From positions 124,001-188,000 of the forward strand of contig NZ_AAWS01000003.1 of assembly GCF_000169175.1 (NCBI RefSeq): a stretch of DNA of 64,000 bases, written 5' to 3'. The notes beneath the pieces are model-generated. The model did no database searches and was not told the origin of the DNA. It saw nothing but the letters and a program-made list of their open reading frames with translations. Of the stretch, positions 36,008 through 44,392 are shown in pieces (within the stretch, counting starts at the first letter, position 1; each line of letters begins with the position of its first letter). The DNA is from Microscilla marina ATCC 23134. GTDB taxonomy: Bacteria; Bacteroidota; Bacteroidia; Cytophagales; Microscillaceae. A program made the position numbers and the translations under genes.

Positions 36008-36032
36008 CAGCCCTGGCAACTTGTCAGGGCTG
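36008..36032. terminator. Hairpin terminator candidate
   Basis: CAGCCCTG, 9-base loop, CAGGGCTG followed by GGTTTTAT on the plus strand. It lies 5 bases past the stop of the minus-strand oxidoreductase gene. The T run is on the plus side. Confidence 0.5.
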
Positions 36033-36036
36033 GGTT

Positions 36037-36975
36037 TTATTCACTCATTTGTATGACTACTCGCCCTCTTCTGCCTTTTTCACCAATTCGCCGAAAGGCT
36101 TGAGCATAATTTGCCAAAGAAAAAACACTATCTACTACCGGGCGTAATTTGCCTTGTGCTGCCCAGCTACTGATCAAGGTGAGTTTTTCACTGTCCCCAT
36201 TTTCTACCATCAAGTATTTTACTTTTTTGTTTCTAAAGGCGTTGCCAATAAAATAAGGAAGATTATTAAAAGGGTTGGCAGGTATAAACTTGCCGCTTTT
36301 GTTAAGCAAGTGCTTTATTTGTGGGTACTTGACCAAGGTACTCAGGTCTAATATCAGGTCAAACTTATTCTGGAGGCTCTTAAGTGGTTGTTGGTAGTTG
36401 ATCACCTGGTTGGCGCCAAGGTTACTTAAAAAAGCTTTGGTGTTGGTGCCTGCTACAGCAGTAACATTTGCCCCTAGCAACCGGGCAATTTGTATGGCAT
36501 ATACTCCCAGCCCTCCCGATGCTCCGTTGATTAATACTTTGCTACCCTTGCTTACTTGCCCCAAGTCTTGCAAAGCTATGAGGCTGGTCAAAGCACCCAG
36601 TGGCATCGCCGCACTCTCTTCAAAACTTAGTTGAGCAGGCATCAAAGCCACAAAATCTTCGTCGATACAAATATATTCCTGATGAGTTTTGATGCCTTTA
36701 AGCAGGTCTACATAGCCAAAAATCCGGTCTCCTTGTTTGAATCGTTTCCCCGACTTTTGTACAATGCCCGAAAACTCTAGCCCGGTATTTACCAAATGAC
36801 GTTTGGCGCCCAGCAGCTTTGCTAATAAGGCGTGGTTGCCTGCCACCGTATCAGCATCAGTAGGGTTTACGGTAGCATACATTACTTTTACCAACAGTTC
36901 GTTGGCGTTGGGTACAGGCAAAGGTAAATCTTCTCTTAGTTGAAGGTGTTTATTTTCTAAAGTGAGTCCTTTCAT
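36037..36975 (-). CDS. Zinc-independent MDR oxidoreductase (quinone reductase-like)
   Basis: A 312-residue medium-chain reductase. The N-terminal GroES-like domain opens MKGLTLENKHLQLREDLPLP and has ELLVKVMYATVNPTDAD and GLEFSGIVQKSG; the Rossmann domain has the NADPH motif NGASGGLGVYAIQIARLLGA. Zinc ligands of alcohol dehydrogenases are absent, so it is a zeta-crystallin/quinone oxidoreductase-type enzyme reducing quinones or enones with NAD(P)H. Slightly short for the family. A Crp/Fnr-family regulator gene lies 112 bp upstream on the same strand and may control it. Confidence 0.9.
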   Translation of the reverse strand: MKGLTLENKHLQLREDLPLPVPNANELLVKVMYATVNPTDADTVAGNHALLAKLLGAKRHLVNTGLEFSGIVQKSGKRFKQGDRIFGYVDLLKGIKTHQEYICIDEDFVALMPAQLSFEESAAMPLGALTSLIALQDLGQVSKGSKVLINGASGGLGVYAIQIARLLGANVTAVAGTNTKAFLSNLGANQVINYQQPLKSLQNKFDLILDLSTLVKYPQIKHLLNKSGKFIPANPFNNLPYFIGNAFRNKKVKYLMVENGDSEKLTLISSWAAQGKLRPVVDSVFSLANYAQAFRRIGEKGRRGRVVIQMSE

Positions 36976-37087
36976 AAGGTATCAAGTGTTTTGGGTGGTG
37001 CGATATATTTGGTTACAAAAGTAGCGACCACTTGCACGAACTACACTTGACAAAAGTCAACAAATGAAACAGGGGAGGAGAAGGGAG

Positions 37088-37663
37088 TTAAATTTTTCGT
37101 CTTACCCTGCTCAGGGTTTCTGGGTTGATGCCCAGGTAAGAGGCAATGTACTTAAGGGGAACCCTTTGCAAAAGCGTGGGATGGTCATGCATCACCAAGG
37201 TTTGGTAGCGTTCAGTTGCTGGATAGTTTTGCAATATATAATTATGTTTTTCGGTCAATAAATAAGCGGCCTCAAGTACTTTGCGGTACACCAGGTTTAT
37301 GCCAGGAATCGTTTCTACCAAAGCAAAAAAATCTACTTTGTTGATTTCTATTAAATGAGTATTCTCAAGCGCAATGAGGCTTTCAAAAGAGGGAGTACTA
37401 TGAATGAAACTTGAGAAAGGGGCACAAAAGAAGTTTTCCCAGGCAAAACAAGTAGTGTGCTCATTGTTGTCATAATCATACTGGCAATAGCGAATCATTC
37501 CTTGGGTGATAAAAGCCAATTGATGGCAAACTTCCCCTTGTTTAATCAGGCATTCATCTTTTGCCAGGCTTCTAAATGATAATTTGTCTTGTATGCGCTC
37601 CCACTCGGTTGAGGTAGGCGTGAAGTATTGCTCTAAAGCCTGCTTAAAAACCAAATTGTTCAT
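37088..37663 (-). CDS. Crp/Fnr-family transcriptional regulator
   Basis: A 191-residue protein with a cyclic-nucleotide-binding-like beta barrel (about 20-115: LIKQGEVCHQLAFITQGMIR, TTCFAWENFFCAPFSSFIHS) and a C-terminal winged helix (VPLKYIASYLGINPETLSRV). It has no Cys cluster for an FeS centre as in Fnr and the classical cAMP-binding Arg-Ser pair is not seen, like most Bacteroidota members of this class. It is followed by the MDR oxidoreductase gene; electrophile- or redox-responsive control of that gene is plausible. Confidence 0.9.
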   Translation of the reverse strand: MNNLVFKQALEQYFTPTSTEWERIQDKLSFRSLAKDECLIKQGEVCHQLAFITQGMIRYCQYDYDNNEHTTCFAWENFFCAPFSSFIHSTPSFESLIALENTHLIEINKVDFFALVETIPGINLVYRKVLEAAYLLTEKHNYILQNYPATERYQTLVMHDHPTLLQRVPLKYIASYLGINPETLSRVRRKI

Positions 37664-37778
37664 ATACTTTGATGCTATAAAAAGTAGAGGTGACGTGTGT
37701 ATAATGGGTGAGTGTTGCCCTCATTGACTACTATGTGTTGGTACCCAAAACTTGTGGCTGCTTACCCATAAAAACAAA

Positions 37779-37808
37779 AAACCAGAAGCAAATCAATGCT
37801 TCTGGTTT
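37779..37808 (-). terminator. Rho-independent terminator
   Basis: AAACCAGAAGCA, 6-base loop, TGCTTCTGGTTT, then TTTTTGTTTTT on the minus strand. It is the likely end of the small transcript starting near 38124. Confidence 0.8.
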
Positions 37809-37947
37809 CTATTTGAATCTAATATAATTGGGTATTTTTTAATTAGCAAATTTGCAACTTCAATTATGGGTAAATAAAGGAGGAATAAAAAATATGTATT
37901 TCTTTTGATAAACTTGTTAGCTGAAGCTGTGCAGTATGCTATAAAAA

Positions 37948-38124
37948 TTACAAATCGTTATTGTCAAGTTGTCCGCCCAACACATCATACCATTCCTGGC
38001 TTATTTCGTTGGTAGTTTCTTTTGCTACTTCCTCATTGTAGCTTCGGGTTTTACCTGCTAAAGAGGCATTTTCCATTTTAATCAACTGACTAATAAAGTT
38101 TTTCTTACGATTTTCCTGATTCAT
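37948..38124 (-). CDS. Small protein with Gly-Gly motif, unknown function
   Basis: The open frame reaches 38166, but the ATG at 38124 (MNQENRKKNFISQLIKMENA) is the natural start, 58 residues. It has a basic helical N-terminal half, an acidic middle (YNEEVAKETTNEISQEWYDV) and ends LGGQLDNNDL. The LGG near the end recalls double-glycine leader peptides, but no peptidase-exporter or modification enzyme is nearby, so this is only a resemblance. Own terminator at 37779. Confidence 0.5.
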   Translation of the reverse strand: MNQENRKKNFISQLIKMENASLAGKTRSYNEEVAKETTNEISQEWYDVLGGQLDNNDL

Positions 38125-38546
38125 ATAATTTATATAATTGGTTTTTGTTGTTATTATTAACGGCAATGTAGTACAAAAAAATAACTTGATTTTTTTGGAT
38201 TTTGTTTAAAAACATTTTGCACTAGGGTTTTTTGACAAATTAAATATTATATTTTCAAGATTTGCCAAAACCTTACAGGTTATTTGAACCATATTGCCAG
38301 ACACCTTTATCTGAGTATTTACCCTCAAACAGCGCAAGGATAAATGCTTAATGTGTTGATTTACAGTGGTTTATTATTATTAAGAAGGAGAGAGAAAAGC
38401 TTGTTTGGGGGTGAAAAAACCTTGGTTTTAGGGATGAAAAAGTTACAAGCGCAAGAAGAGGTAAAAGATTAAATAAGGGGTGAATTTGAAAAATATACTT
38501 TTTTATTGGTAAAGTGCAAATATATAAACTACGAGTCCTATAAAAA
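38125..38546. other. AT-rich intergenic region
   Basis: Promoter region of the small 38124 gene and space before the terminator of the next gene. No ORF, repeat or operator identified. Confidence 0.35.
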
Positions 38547-38580
38547 AAGGTTGTATATTCAATGTTAAATATACAACCTT
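38547..38580 (-). terminator. Rho-independent terminator
   Basis: AAGGTTGTATAT, 10-base loop, ATATACAACCTT and seven T on the minus strand, 25 bases after the stop of the 38605 gene. Confidence 0.9.
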
Positions 38581-38604
38581 GTCCTATTTTTTTTGAAAAA
38601 TGCA

Positions 38605-39693
38605 TCAATCAAGTTGACTGATAGCTTTGCCGAGCAGCATAGCAAATATATCGGTATTGGCACCAAAGTTTAAAAAGGGGTTAATGCCTTTCTCCTTTTC
38701 TAAAAATATACCATTGATATATACTTCAAACTCGGTAATACGATTGAGTAAAATAATTTTATCACCTTTGGCTCCCTTAAAAATAATTTTCTTATTGGTC
38801 AGGTAAAGCTGCCCATTATCTATATGGTTCCACTCCTTTTCGTGTAGGGTCTTTTCCTGTTTGTGGATATTTCTCCAGTAATCACCTTTCGCAATTTTGA
38901 TTCTAAGCCCTGACCGAGTACTATGGTCAATGTCAGGGTGGATGGCATTTTCTAACCAGTCGGCTTTAGTCTGAAAGTAACATTTTTCTTTGCGAGGCAA
39001 GCCAATATTTACTTCTAACTCTGGAATCTCATCATTTTCTATTTGCCAAAACAGCTTGTACTTGTCAAGGTTGGCACGGGTGGCAGAGTCTAGTTTTACC
39101 TCAGCGTTGAGGTTTTGAGCAATTTTTTGCAATTCAGCTTCTTCTTCTGGCGATAACATCTCGTCAGAAAGCGCATTATTCATAAAGTTATTCAACAGTT
39201 CTTGTCCGCTGGTTTGGTATATTTTTTCGGCAACATCTGTGGGTAGTTTTAAATCATTCTGTAGTTTTTCCATCAATTGCTTCTCGTCATCATCCAGCAT
39301 TCCATCTTCAATGGCTTTTTCCACCTCTACTTTATAAATTTCACCAGCCAGTTGGCTATGTATAATATCTACTTCTTTGTCGTTAATGCCTAAAATAAAC
39401 TTAAGATGCTTTAGATCAGCCAGCTCTTCTTCCGACAAATATTTGTCATCCAGACAACTTCTGAGATAATCGGTGTAAAACACCAATACATCATTATTAA
39501 ACTCACCTTCAAGGTTTACCTTGTATTTGGCCGCAATATTTTGAACTTCGTCTACAGTGATGCTGGTGAGTTCTTTTTCAGCCAAAAGATTATTGATCTC
39601 AATCAAGGCGTTCTCTTTTACTTTTTGTCCAAGCAGGTTTTTCAAAAAACCACCTTTTACTAATTCTTTCTTTTTGTAGATATGATGTTCCAT
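38605..39693 (-). CDS. Protein with TerB-like helical repeats and C-terminal GRAM/PH-like domain
   Basis: A 362-residue cytoplasmic protein. Residues 20-200 contain repeated acidic helical units of TerB style (EDGMLDDDEKQLMEKLQNDL and DEMLSPEEEAELQKIAQNLN), whose DxDD-like loops could bind metal. Residues 290-350 have GQLYLTNKKIIFKGAKGDKI and LNRITEFEVYINGIF, which resembles the GRAM/bacterial PH fold. The combination suggests a stress or membrane-associated sensor. No recognised catalytic site. Confidence 0.7.
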   Translation of the reverse strand: MEHHIYKKKELVKGGFLKNLLGQKVKENALIEINNLLAEKELTSITVDEVQNIAAKYKVNLEGEFNNDVLVFYTDYLRSCLDDKYLSEEELADLKHLKFILGINDKEVDIIHSQLAGEIYKVEVEKAIEDGMLDDDEKQLMEKLQNDLKLPTDVAEKIYQTSGQELLNNFMNNALSDEMLSPEEEAELQKIAQNLNAEVKLDSATRANLDKYKLFWQIENDEIPELEVNIGLPRKEKCYFQTKADWLENAIHPDIDHSTRSGLRIKIAKGDYWRNIHKQEKTLHEKEWNHIDNGQLYLTNKKIIFKGAKGDKIILLNRITEFEVYINGIFLEKEKGINPFLNFGANTDIFAMLLGKAISQLD

Positions 39694-39927
39694 ATATTTT
39701 ATGACCGAATGATTGATGAAGCCGTACTGGCTATTATTTTATAATCAAAAATCTTAGTAATTTCTGTAAAAATGAAAGTATACCCAAATAACACAAGGGG
39801 ACTATTTTGCCAAAATTATGTGTATGCTCTTGATGCAACAGTTATTGGTTTGGCAAAGTTTAAAACAACCCCCATGATAAAAACCGTATGCGCAAAATGT
39901 TTGCCTAACTAGCTTTTAATTAATAGT

Positions 39928-40224
39928 TTATTCGTCAAATAGCCACCTGTATACCCGGTCTGTTTTCTCTCTGACTTCATCTAATGAAAAAGCTCGAATA
40001 AGCCTTACATATTCTTTGCCTTCTAAGAGCAAAATAAATACAGGTACCGTAAACACACTATATTGCGCGGCAAGTTCAGGACTACTTGTTATGTTTATTT
40101 CCTGCCACTCAAGTTTAGGATAATGGGTGCTTATTAGTTGGGCTACTTTGGGTTTAAGCACAGTGCATACTGAACACCCAGCACTGGTAAAGTATAATGC
40201 CTTATTATCTGCACTTATTTGCAT
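39928..40224 (-). CDS. Thioredoxin-like protein
   Basis: A 98-residue thioredoxin fold: MQISADNKALYFTSAGCSVC with active-site Cys-Ser-Val-Cys, then EINITSSPELAAQYSVFTVP with the cis-Pro, and a C-terminal acidic helix. No signal peptide, so cytoplasmic unless exported otherwise. Its ATG overlaps the stop of the upstream gene (TAATG at 40222-40226), so the two are translationally coupled. Partner unknown. Confidence 0.88.
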   Translation of the reverse strand: MQISADNKALYFTSAGCSVCTVLKPKVAQLISTHYPKLEWQEINITSSPELAAQYSVFTVPVFILLLEGKEYVRLIRAFSLDEVREKTDRVYRWLFDE

Positions 40225-40709
40225 TATTTTATTCGTTGGTATACAAAGGTTATTTTTCTGACTTTCTTCCTTACCACACCACTTATTTGCACTTGTAGCG
40301 TTTGGGTGTTTTTCAGACGATATTCAATCTTTTGAGGAAAGTCGTGTTTTTCATTGATGAATATAACCTTTTTTTTACGTTTTTTAGCTAACCTAAACTT
40401 AATTGGTTTACCATCGTTTTGTTCCAATACTTTTGCCACAAAACAAACTTGTCCTTTATCTTTTATTACTCTAATGGTTTCAGTAAAGGTGCTGTCACCT
40501 TTGCTTAGGTCTAGCACCCTTGCCTGAAAGGAGCCCGACGTAGCCTGTGTCCATTGCTCTAGCACGGGGCGATTGTTGAGTTTCCAAGTACCCACTATTT
40601 GGTTGAAAAACTTATCTGTAGGCAGTTTGTTAAGCATTTGACCATACCCAAAAGATAGTGTAATGAACACCAAACAACCTGTAGCCAGCCATTGACTAAT
40701 CCATCTCAT
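40224..40709 (-). CDS. Secreted DUF6265-like beta-barrel protein
   Basis: A 161-residue protein with signal peptide MRWISQWLATGCLVFITLSF cut after GYGQ. The domain opens QIVGTWKLNNRPVLEQWTQA and has HDFPQKIEYRL, the pattern of DUF6265 lipocalin-like proteins (GTW...W, HDFPQ). Function unknown; the barrel could bind a small hydrophobic ligand. First gene of a coupled pair with the thioredoxin-like protein. Confidence 0.8.
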   Translation of the reverse strand: MRWISQWLATGCLVFITLSFGYGQMLNKLPTDKFFNQIVGTWKLNNRPVLEQWTQATSGSFQARVLDLSKGDSTFTETIRVIKDKGQVCFVAKVLEQNDGKPIKFRLAKKRKKKVIFINEKHDFPQKIEYRLKNTQTLQVQISGVVRKKVRKITFVYQRIK

Positions 40710-40784
40710 TTTTGATAATATTTAAGTGTTATATATTTTAACCCTCCACACGTAACTACGAGGCGCAAAAGTCTCAAAATAAAA

Positions 40785-40815
40785 ATGCCTGTAACAGCAA
40801 AAGCGTTACAGGCAT
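40785..40815 (-). terminator. Rho-independent terminator of accD
   Basis: ATGCCTGTAAC, 9-base loop, GTTACAGGCAT, then a T-rich run on the minus strand, 26 bases after the accD stop. Confidence 0.85.
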
Positions 40816-40840
40816 CCTATTGTAATGTATAAAAAGCAGG

Positions 40841-41683
40841 TTATTTTAGCATTTTAATCAAACCCGCCAATTTATTTTTCATTTCGGTTCTATCTATGAT
40901 AAAATCAAGGAAACCGTGCTCGAGTAAATATTCTGAAGTTTGAAATCCTTCAGGTAAGTCTCTGCCTATGGTTTCTCTGATAATACGTGGCCCGGCAAAA
41001 CCAATCAAAGCCTCTGGTTCGGCAATGTTAAAGTCACCTAACATAGAAAAAGAAGCCGATACTCCACCAGTAGTAGGGTCAGTAAGCAATGATATATAAG
41101 GAACTTTGGCTTCGGCAAGCAAAGCAAGCTTAGCCGATGTTTTGGCCATTTGCATCAACGAGTACCCTGCCTCCATCATGCGGGCGCCCCCCGATTTAGA
41201 TACTACAATCAAAGGGTATTTTTTCTCACGGGCAAAATCTATAGCTCTTGATATTTTTTCACCAACAACCGAACCCATTGATCCTCCAATGAAGCCAAAA
41301 TCCATGACTGCCAATACAATATTTTCCCCCTTCATTTTCCCATGACCAGTTCTTACGGCATCTTTCAATCCAGATTTATATTGTGACTGTTGAATACGTG
41401 TAGGGTAAGTCTTGGTGTCTGAAAAATCAAGCGGATCGCCAGACATCATATTTGCGTCCAGTTCGGTGAATTCATTTTTGTCAAAAAACACCTCAAAATA
41501 TTCTTTAGAGCCTATTCTGGCGTGAAAATGACACTCTATGCAAGTATAAGCATTTTGCTTATGGTCGCGCGAGTTCATTACGTTTTTACATTTTGGACAT
41601 TTGTACCAGTGCCCCTCAGGAGTTTCTTTTTTTGCTGAGGTAGGTGTAATAATCCCTTTTTTTTCTCTTTTATACCAAGCCAT
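40841..41683 (-). CDS. accD: Acetyl-CoA carboxylase carboxyltransferase, beta subunit
   Basis: A 280-residue enzyme subunit that, with AccA, transfers CO2 from carboxybiotin to acetyl-CoA to make malonyl-CoA for fatty acid synthesis. The N-terminal zinc ribbon has Cys29, Cys32, Cys48 and Cys51 (KCPKCKNV...TCIEC). The crotonase-like body includes [39 protein letters not shown] and [17 protein letters not shown]. Full length. Single gene with own terminator. Confidence 0.97.
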   Translation of the reverse strand: MAWYKREKKGIITPTSAKKETPEGHWYKCPKCKNVMNSRDHKQNAYTCIECHFHARIGSKEYFEVFFDKNEFTELDANMMSGDPLDFSDTKTYPTRIQQSQYKSGLKDAVRTGHGKMKGENIVLAVMDFGFIGGSMGSVVGEKISRAIDFAREKKYPLIVVSKSGGARMMEAGYSLMQMAKTSAKLALLAEAKVPYISLLTDPTTGGVSASFSMLGDFNIAEPEALIGFAGPRIIRETIGRDLPEGFQTSEYLLEHGFLDFIIDRTEMKNKLAGLIKMLK

Positions 41684-41876
41684 ATTTTTGTTTTTTGGGG
41701 TAACAAGTGGTCAGAGGTACAAGCACAGGAGGGTATCTACCCTTATAGAAAAACCTGATGCTATGACTGGTCTGATGCATCAAATACTCTTTTTTCAGAG
41801 CATTTATTACCTGCTACCAATATCTGAAAACAGGTGTAGGCATTGATCTTTGTTAAAGTTAAAAGATGCCCGTTTC

Positions 41877-42016
41877 ACCAAATTTTAAATGTAAATAACT
41901 GACTTATAAAGTTTTATAAATAAACCCGTTGTTATCAGGTTTGTGTTTTTTATGTAACTGACTTAAAATTAGTCGCCAAATTTAAATGTAAATAATCAAT
42001 TTATGAAAGTTATGTA
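41877..42016. repeat. Imperfect direct repeat in accD upstream region
   Basis: ACCAAATTTTAAATGTAAAT (41877) recurs as GCCAAATTTAAATGTAAAT at 41976, each followed by a similar 20-base tail. About 40 bp are duplicated. No gene in this 407-bp gap. Confidence 0.5.
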
Positions 42017-42090
42017 AGATTGTTCACCCAAAAAATGTGTGGCATACCTCCTAACTTCCAAGATATTGTACTTGTAGCTTGTGCTGATAA

Positions 42091-42501
42091 TTATTTTGTT
42101 TTAGGTAAATTTTCCCGGATAGTTAATGGGTGTCTGTTTTCATCAATGGCCACAAATGTAAAATTACCCGAAATGGCTCGTTGTCGGGTTTCTTCGTACA
42201 TGTGTTCCAAAAAAATATCTACTTGCACCCCCAGGCTGGTATTACCTACCTTGACTACCTTGCCTATTAGCTCTATGAATGAGCCTGCCGGAATGGGTTG
42301 TTTAAAGTCAACCCGGTCAGAACTTACCGTTACTACCTTAAGGCGGGTAAACCGAGTAGCTGTAATAAAGGCCACTTCATCCATAAGTTGTAAGGCGGTA
42401 CCCCCAAACAAGGTGTCATAGTGGTTGGTGGTATTTGGAAAAACTGCCTTGAATATATGCGTTTCTGACTCTTCAATACGTTTTGTTAAATTTGTATCCA
42501 T
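42091..42501 (-). CDS. Acyl-CoA thioesterase, hotdog fold (YciA type)
   Basis: A 136-residue single hotdog domain of the YciA/Acot group. It has HYDTLFGGTALQLMDEVAFI with the catalytic-region Asp/Glu, then ATRFTRLKVVTVSSDRVDFK and the conserved FTFVAIDENRHP. These enzymes hydrolyse acyl-CoA to free acid and CoA in the cytoplasm, with broad chain length. A cobalamin riboswitch in the same orientation lies 169 bp upstream, so this is the first gene after it. Such control is unusual for a thioesterase. Confidence 0.92.
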   Translation of the reverse strand: MDTNLTKRIEESETHIFKAVFPNTTNHYDTLFGGTALQLMDEVAFITATRFTRLKVVTVSSDRVDFKQPIPAGSFIELIGKVVKVGNTSLGVQVDIFLEHMYEETRQRAISGNFTFVAIDENRHPLTIRENLPKTK

Positions 42502-42669
42502 TTTAAATGATTGTTTTGGGGTAAAACCATCTTTTAGGAGAGAGTTACAAAGAGGGCAAAGCGCAACAAGGCTATGAATTTACTTTATAAAAAAGGTCAT
42601 TCCATAGTTATTTTCCAAACGCCTCACACCCAACTCTAGCTCCCGAAAGTTAAGTATACTAACTATTAC

Positions 42670-42830
42670 AAGGCAGGTCTACTGACTCGTTGCATACTCT
42701 TTGCGCCTTCCCATAAGTACGCATACTTACAGTGGCATTATGTGCAAAAAAGAGCTTTTACAACTTACAGTTGCGGGTACAGTGCTGGTTTTTCACCAGC
42801 TTCCCTTTTCGTTTGCCGTAGCAAAACCTT
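42670..42830 (-). ncRNA. Cobalamin (B12) riboswitch
   Basis: On the minus strand, conserved blocks occur in the canonical order: AAGG (P1 5' arm, 42830), AAAAGGGAAGCTGGTG, CCAGC then ACTGTACCCGCAACTGT, the B12 box GCCACTG (42736-42730), GGGAAGGCGC, and GAGTCAGTAGACCTGCC with closing CCTT (42673-42670). The match is extensive enough to be secure. The nearest downstream gene is the thioesterase at 42501; no ORF lies between. In Bacteroidota such switches normally control cobalamin transport or synthesis genes. Confidence 0.9.
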
Positions 42831-42853
42831 GTAAAGTGTGTTGAAAAAAAGAA

Positions 42854-42876
42854 TCCGCAGCATTGAATACTGCGGA
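42854..42876 (-). terminator. Hairpin terminator
   Basis: TCCGCAG, 9-base loop, CTGCGGA, followed on the minus strand by TTC and seven T. It separates the aldolase transcript from the riboswitch. Confidence 0.7.
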
Positions 42877-42954
42877 AACTAAAAAATAAAAATTCAGTAA
42901 AACCACGATGGTTAAAAGCTCCAACAGGGACAAGCTTTAAGCAACAAGTCGCAA

Positions 42955-42985
42955 GTCCTTAGATACCGATGAATATCGGTGCTAC
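42955..42985. repeat. Dispersed repeat with ACCGAT...ATCGGT hairpin
   Basis: AAGTCCTTAGATACCGATGA followed by ATATCGGTGCTA matches the interior of the foldback element at 9648-9676 and the copy near 55998-56033. Confidence 0.55.
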
Positions 42986-42991
42986 TCCCTA

Positions 42992-43086
42992 TTTAACTAC
43001 GTTGAGCTCATCACAGCAAGTTAGTTAAACAGGTAACTAACAAATTCATAGTATATTCATTAGATTATAAATTTGTTAGTTAGAAG
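42992..43086. repeat. Dispersed repeat (GTTTAACT...GTTAGTT family), copy 2
   Basis: Same block order as 26202-26312. Contains a perfect 12-bp inverted repeat AACTAACAAATT (43035-43046) / AATTTGTTAGTT (43070-43081). The block TTTAACTACGTTGAGCTC is also present, inverted, inside the CAATA MITE copies 2 and 3. Confidence 0.6.
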
Positions 43087-43123
43087 TGGTTTTACTTGTG
43101 TTTTGAGACCTAAGCCCTTAGGC

Positions 43124-44182
43124 TTAGGCCAATGTAATTTTATCTTCTAAGTACACATCCTGAACAGCATTCAAAATGTCTACTCCTTCTGCTACAGGTC
43201 TTTGGAAAGCCTTACGCCCTAAGATCAAGCCACTTCCACCAGCACGTTTATTGATCACGGCAGTTTTTACTGCATCCGCCTTGTCGCTGTCTCCACCAGA
43301 CGCCCCACCAGAGTTGATAAGCCCAATACGTCCCATGTAGCAGTTAGCCACTTGATAACGACACAAGTCAATAGGGTTGTCAGAAGCAAGGTCACTATAC
43401 ATTTTTGGGTGAGACTTGCTAAAGTTAATTGTTGTAAACCCTTCATTGTTTTCAGGAAGCTTTTGTTTAATAACATCTGCCTGAATGGTTACTCCCAAGT
43501 GGTTTGCTTGTCCGGTCAAGTCGGCGGCTACGTGGTAGTCAATGCCATCCTTCTTAAACGAAGAGTTACGAGTGTAACACCACAATATAGTAGCCATACC
43601 CAAAGAGTGTGCTTCTTCGAACGCTTGAGCTACTTCTACAATTTGACGAGAAGATTCTTCAGAACCAAAGTAGATAGTGGCACCTACCGCAGTTGCCCCC
43701 AAATTCCAGGCTTCACGGATAGACCCAAACATAATTTGGTCAAACTTAGATGGGTAAGTGAGTAATTCGTTATGGTTAATTTTTACTACAAAAGGAATCT
43801 TGTGTGCATACTTTCGCGACATCATGGCAAGGTTTCCATAAGTAGTAGCTACTCCATTGCAGCCACCTTCTATAGCCAATTTGATGATATGCTCAGGGTC
43901 AAAATAAATTGGGTTAGGAGCAAAAGAAGCACCACCCGTATGTTCAATGCCTTGGTCGATAGGTAAGATAGACAGGTATCCTGTGCCTCCTAAACGCCCG
44001 TGGTTATACAAAGACGCAATACTTTTTAAAACCTGTGGATTACGGTTAGAATTTATAAATTGATCATCTACCACATTGCCACTGGTTTTGTGCAACATGT
44101 CTTTTGAGATAGTTTTACTTTCGTGAGTAAACAAGTCTTCGTTATTTTTACCCAGTAAGTTTACAATTTCGTCGTATGTCAT
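43124..44182 (-). CDS. fbaB: Fructose-bisphosphate aldolase, class I
   Basis: Start at 44182 ([20 protein letters not shown]) matches the family; the frame to 44392 is leader and would overlap the next gene. The 352-residue enzyme cleaves fructose 1,6-bisphosphate to DHAP and glyceraldehyde 3-phosphate in glycolysis and reverses it in gluconeogenesis. TIM-barrel motifs include [37 protein letters not shown] and [16 protein letters not shown], with Schiff-base lysine chemistry and [14 protein letters not shown] phosphate loop. Long FbaB-type form, as in many Bacteroidota. Confidence 0.95.
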   Translation of the reverse strand: MTYDEIVNLLGKNNEDLFTHESKTISKDMLHKTSGNVVDDQFINSNRNPQVLKSIASLYNHGRLGGTGYLSILPIDQGIEHTGGASFAPNPIYFDPEHIIKLAIEGGCNGVATTYGNLAMMSRKYAHKIPFVVKINHNELLTYPSKFDQIMFGSIREAWNLGATAVGATIYFGSEESSRQIVEVAQAFEEAHSLGMATILWCYTRNSSFKKDGIDYHVAADLTGQANHLGVTIQADVIKQKLPENNEGFTTINFSKSHPKMYSDLASDNPIDLCRYQVANCYMGRIGLINSGGASGGDSDKADAVKTAVINKRAGGSGLILGRKAFQRPVAEGVDILNAVQDVYLEDKITLA

Positions 44183-44392
44183 TACTTTATTTTTTAGGAG
44201 TTTTTGTGATCTATCCAAAGTTGGCAAATATATCATGAAAAGTTGAAACAAAAAGCTATTAGCTTGCTTTGAGACATATATTTTATCTGGTTTTTGATAA
44301 AATTTCTCCTTAAATTTCGATAGTATGCAATATCTTATCAATTGTATTTTCGTATATCTTTTTAAAAACTCATTTCTAACTTGCATATTCAC

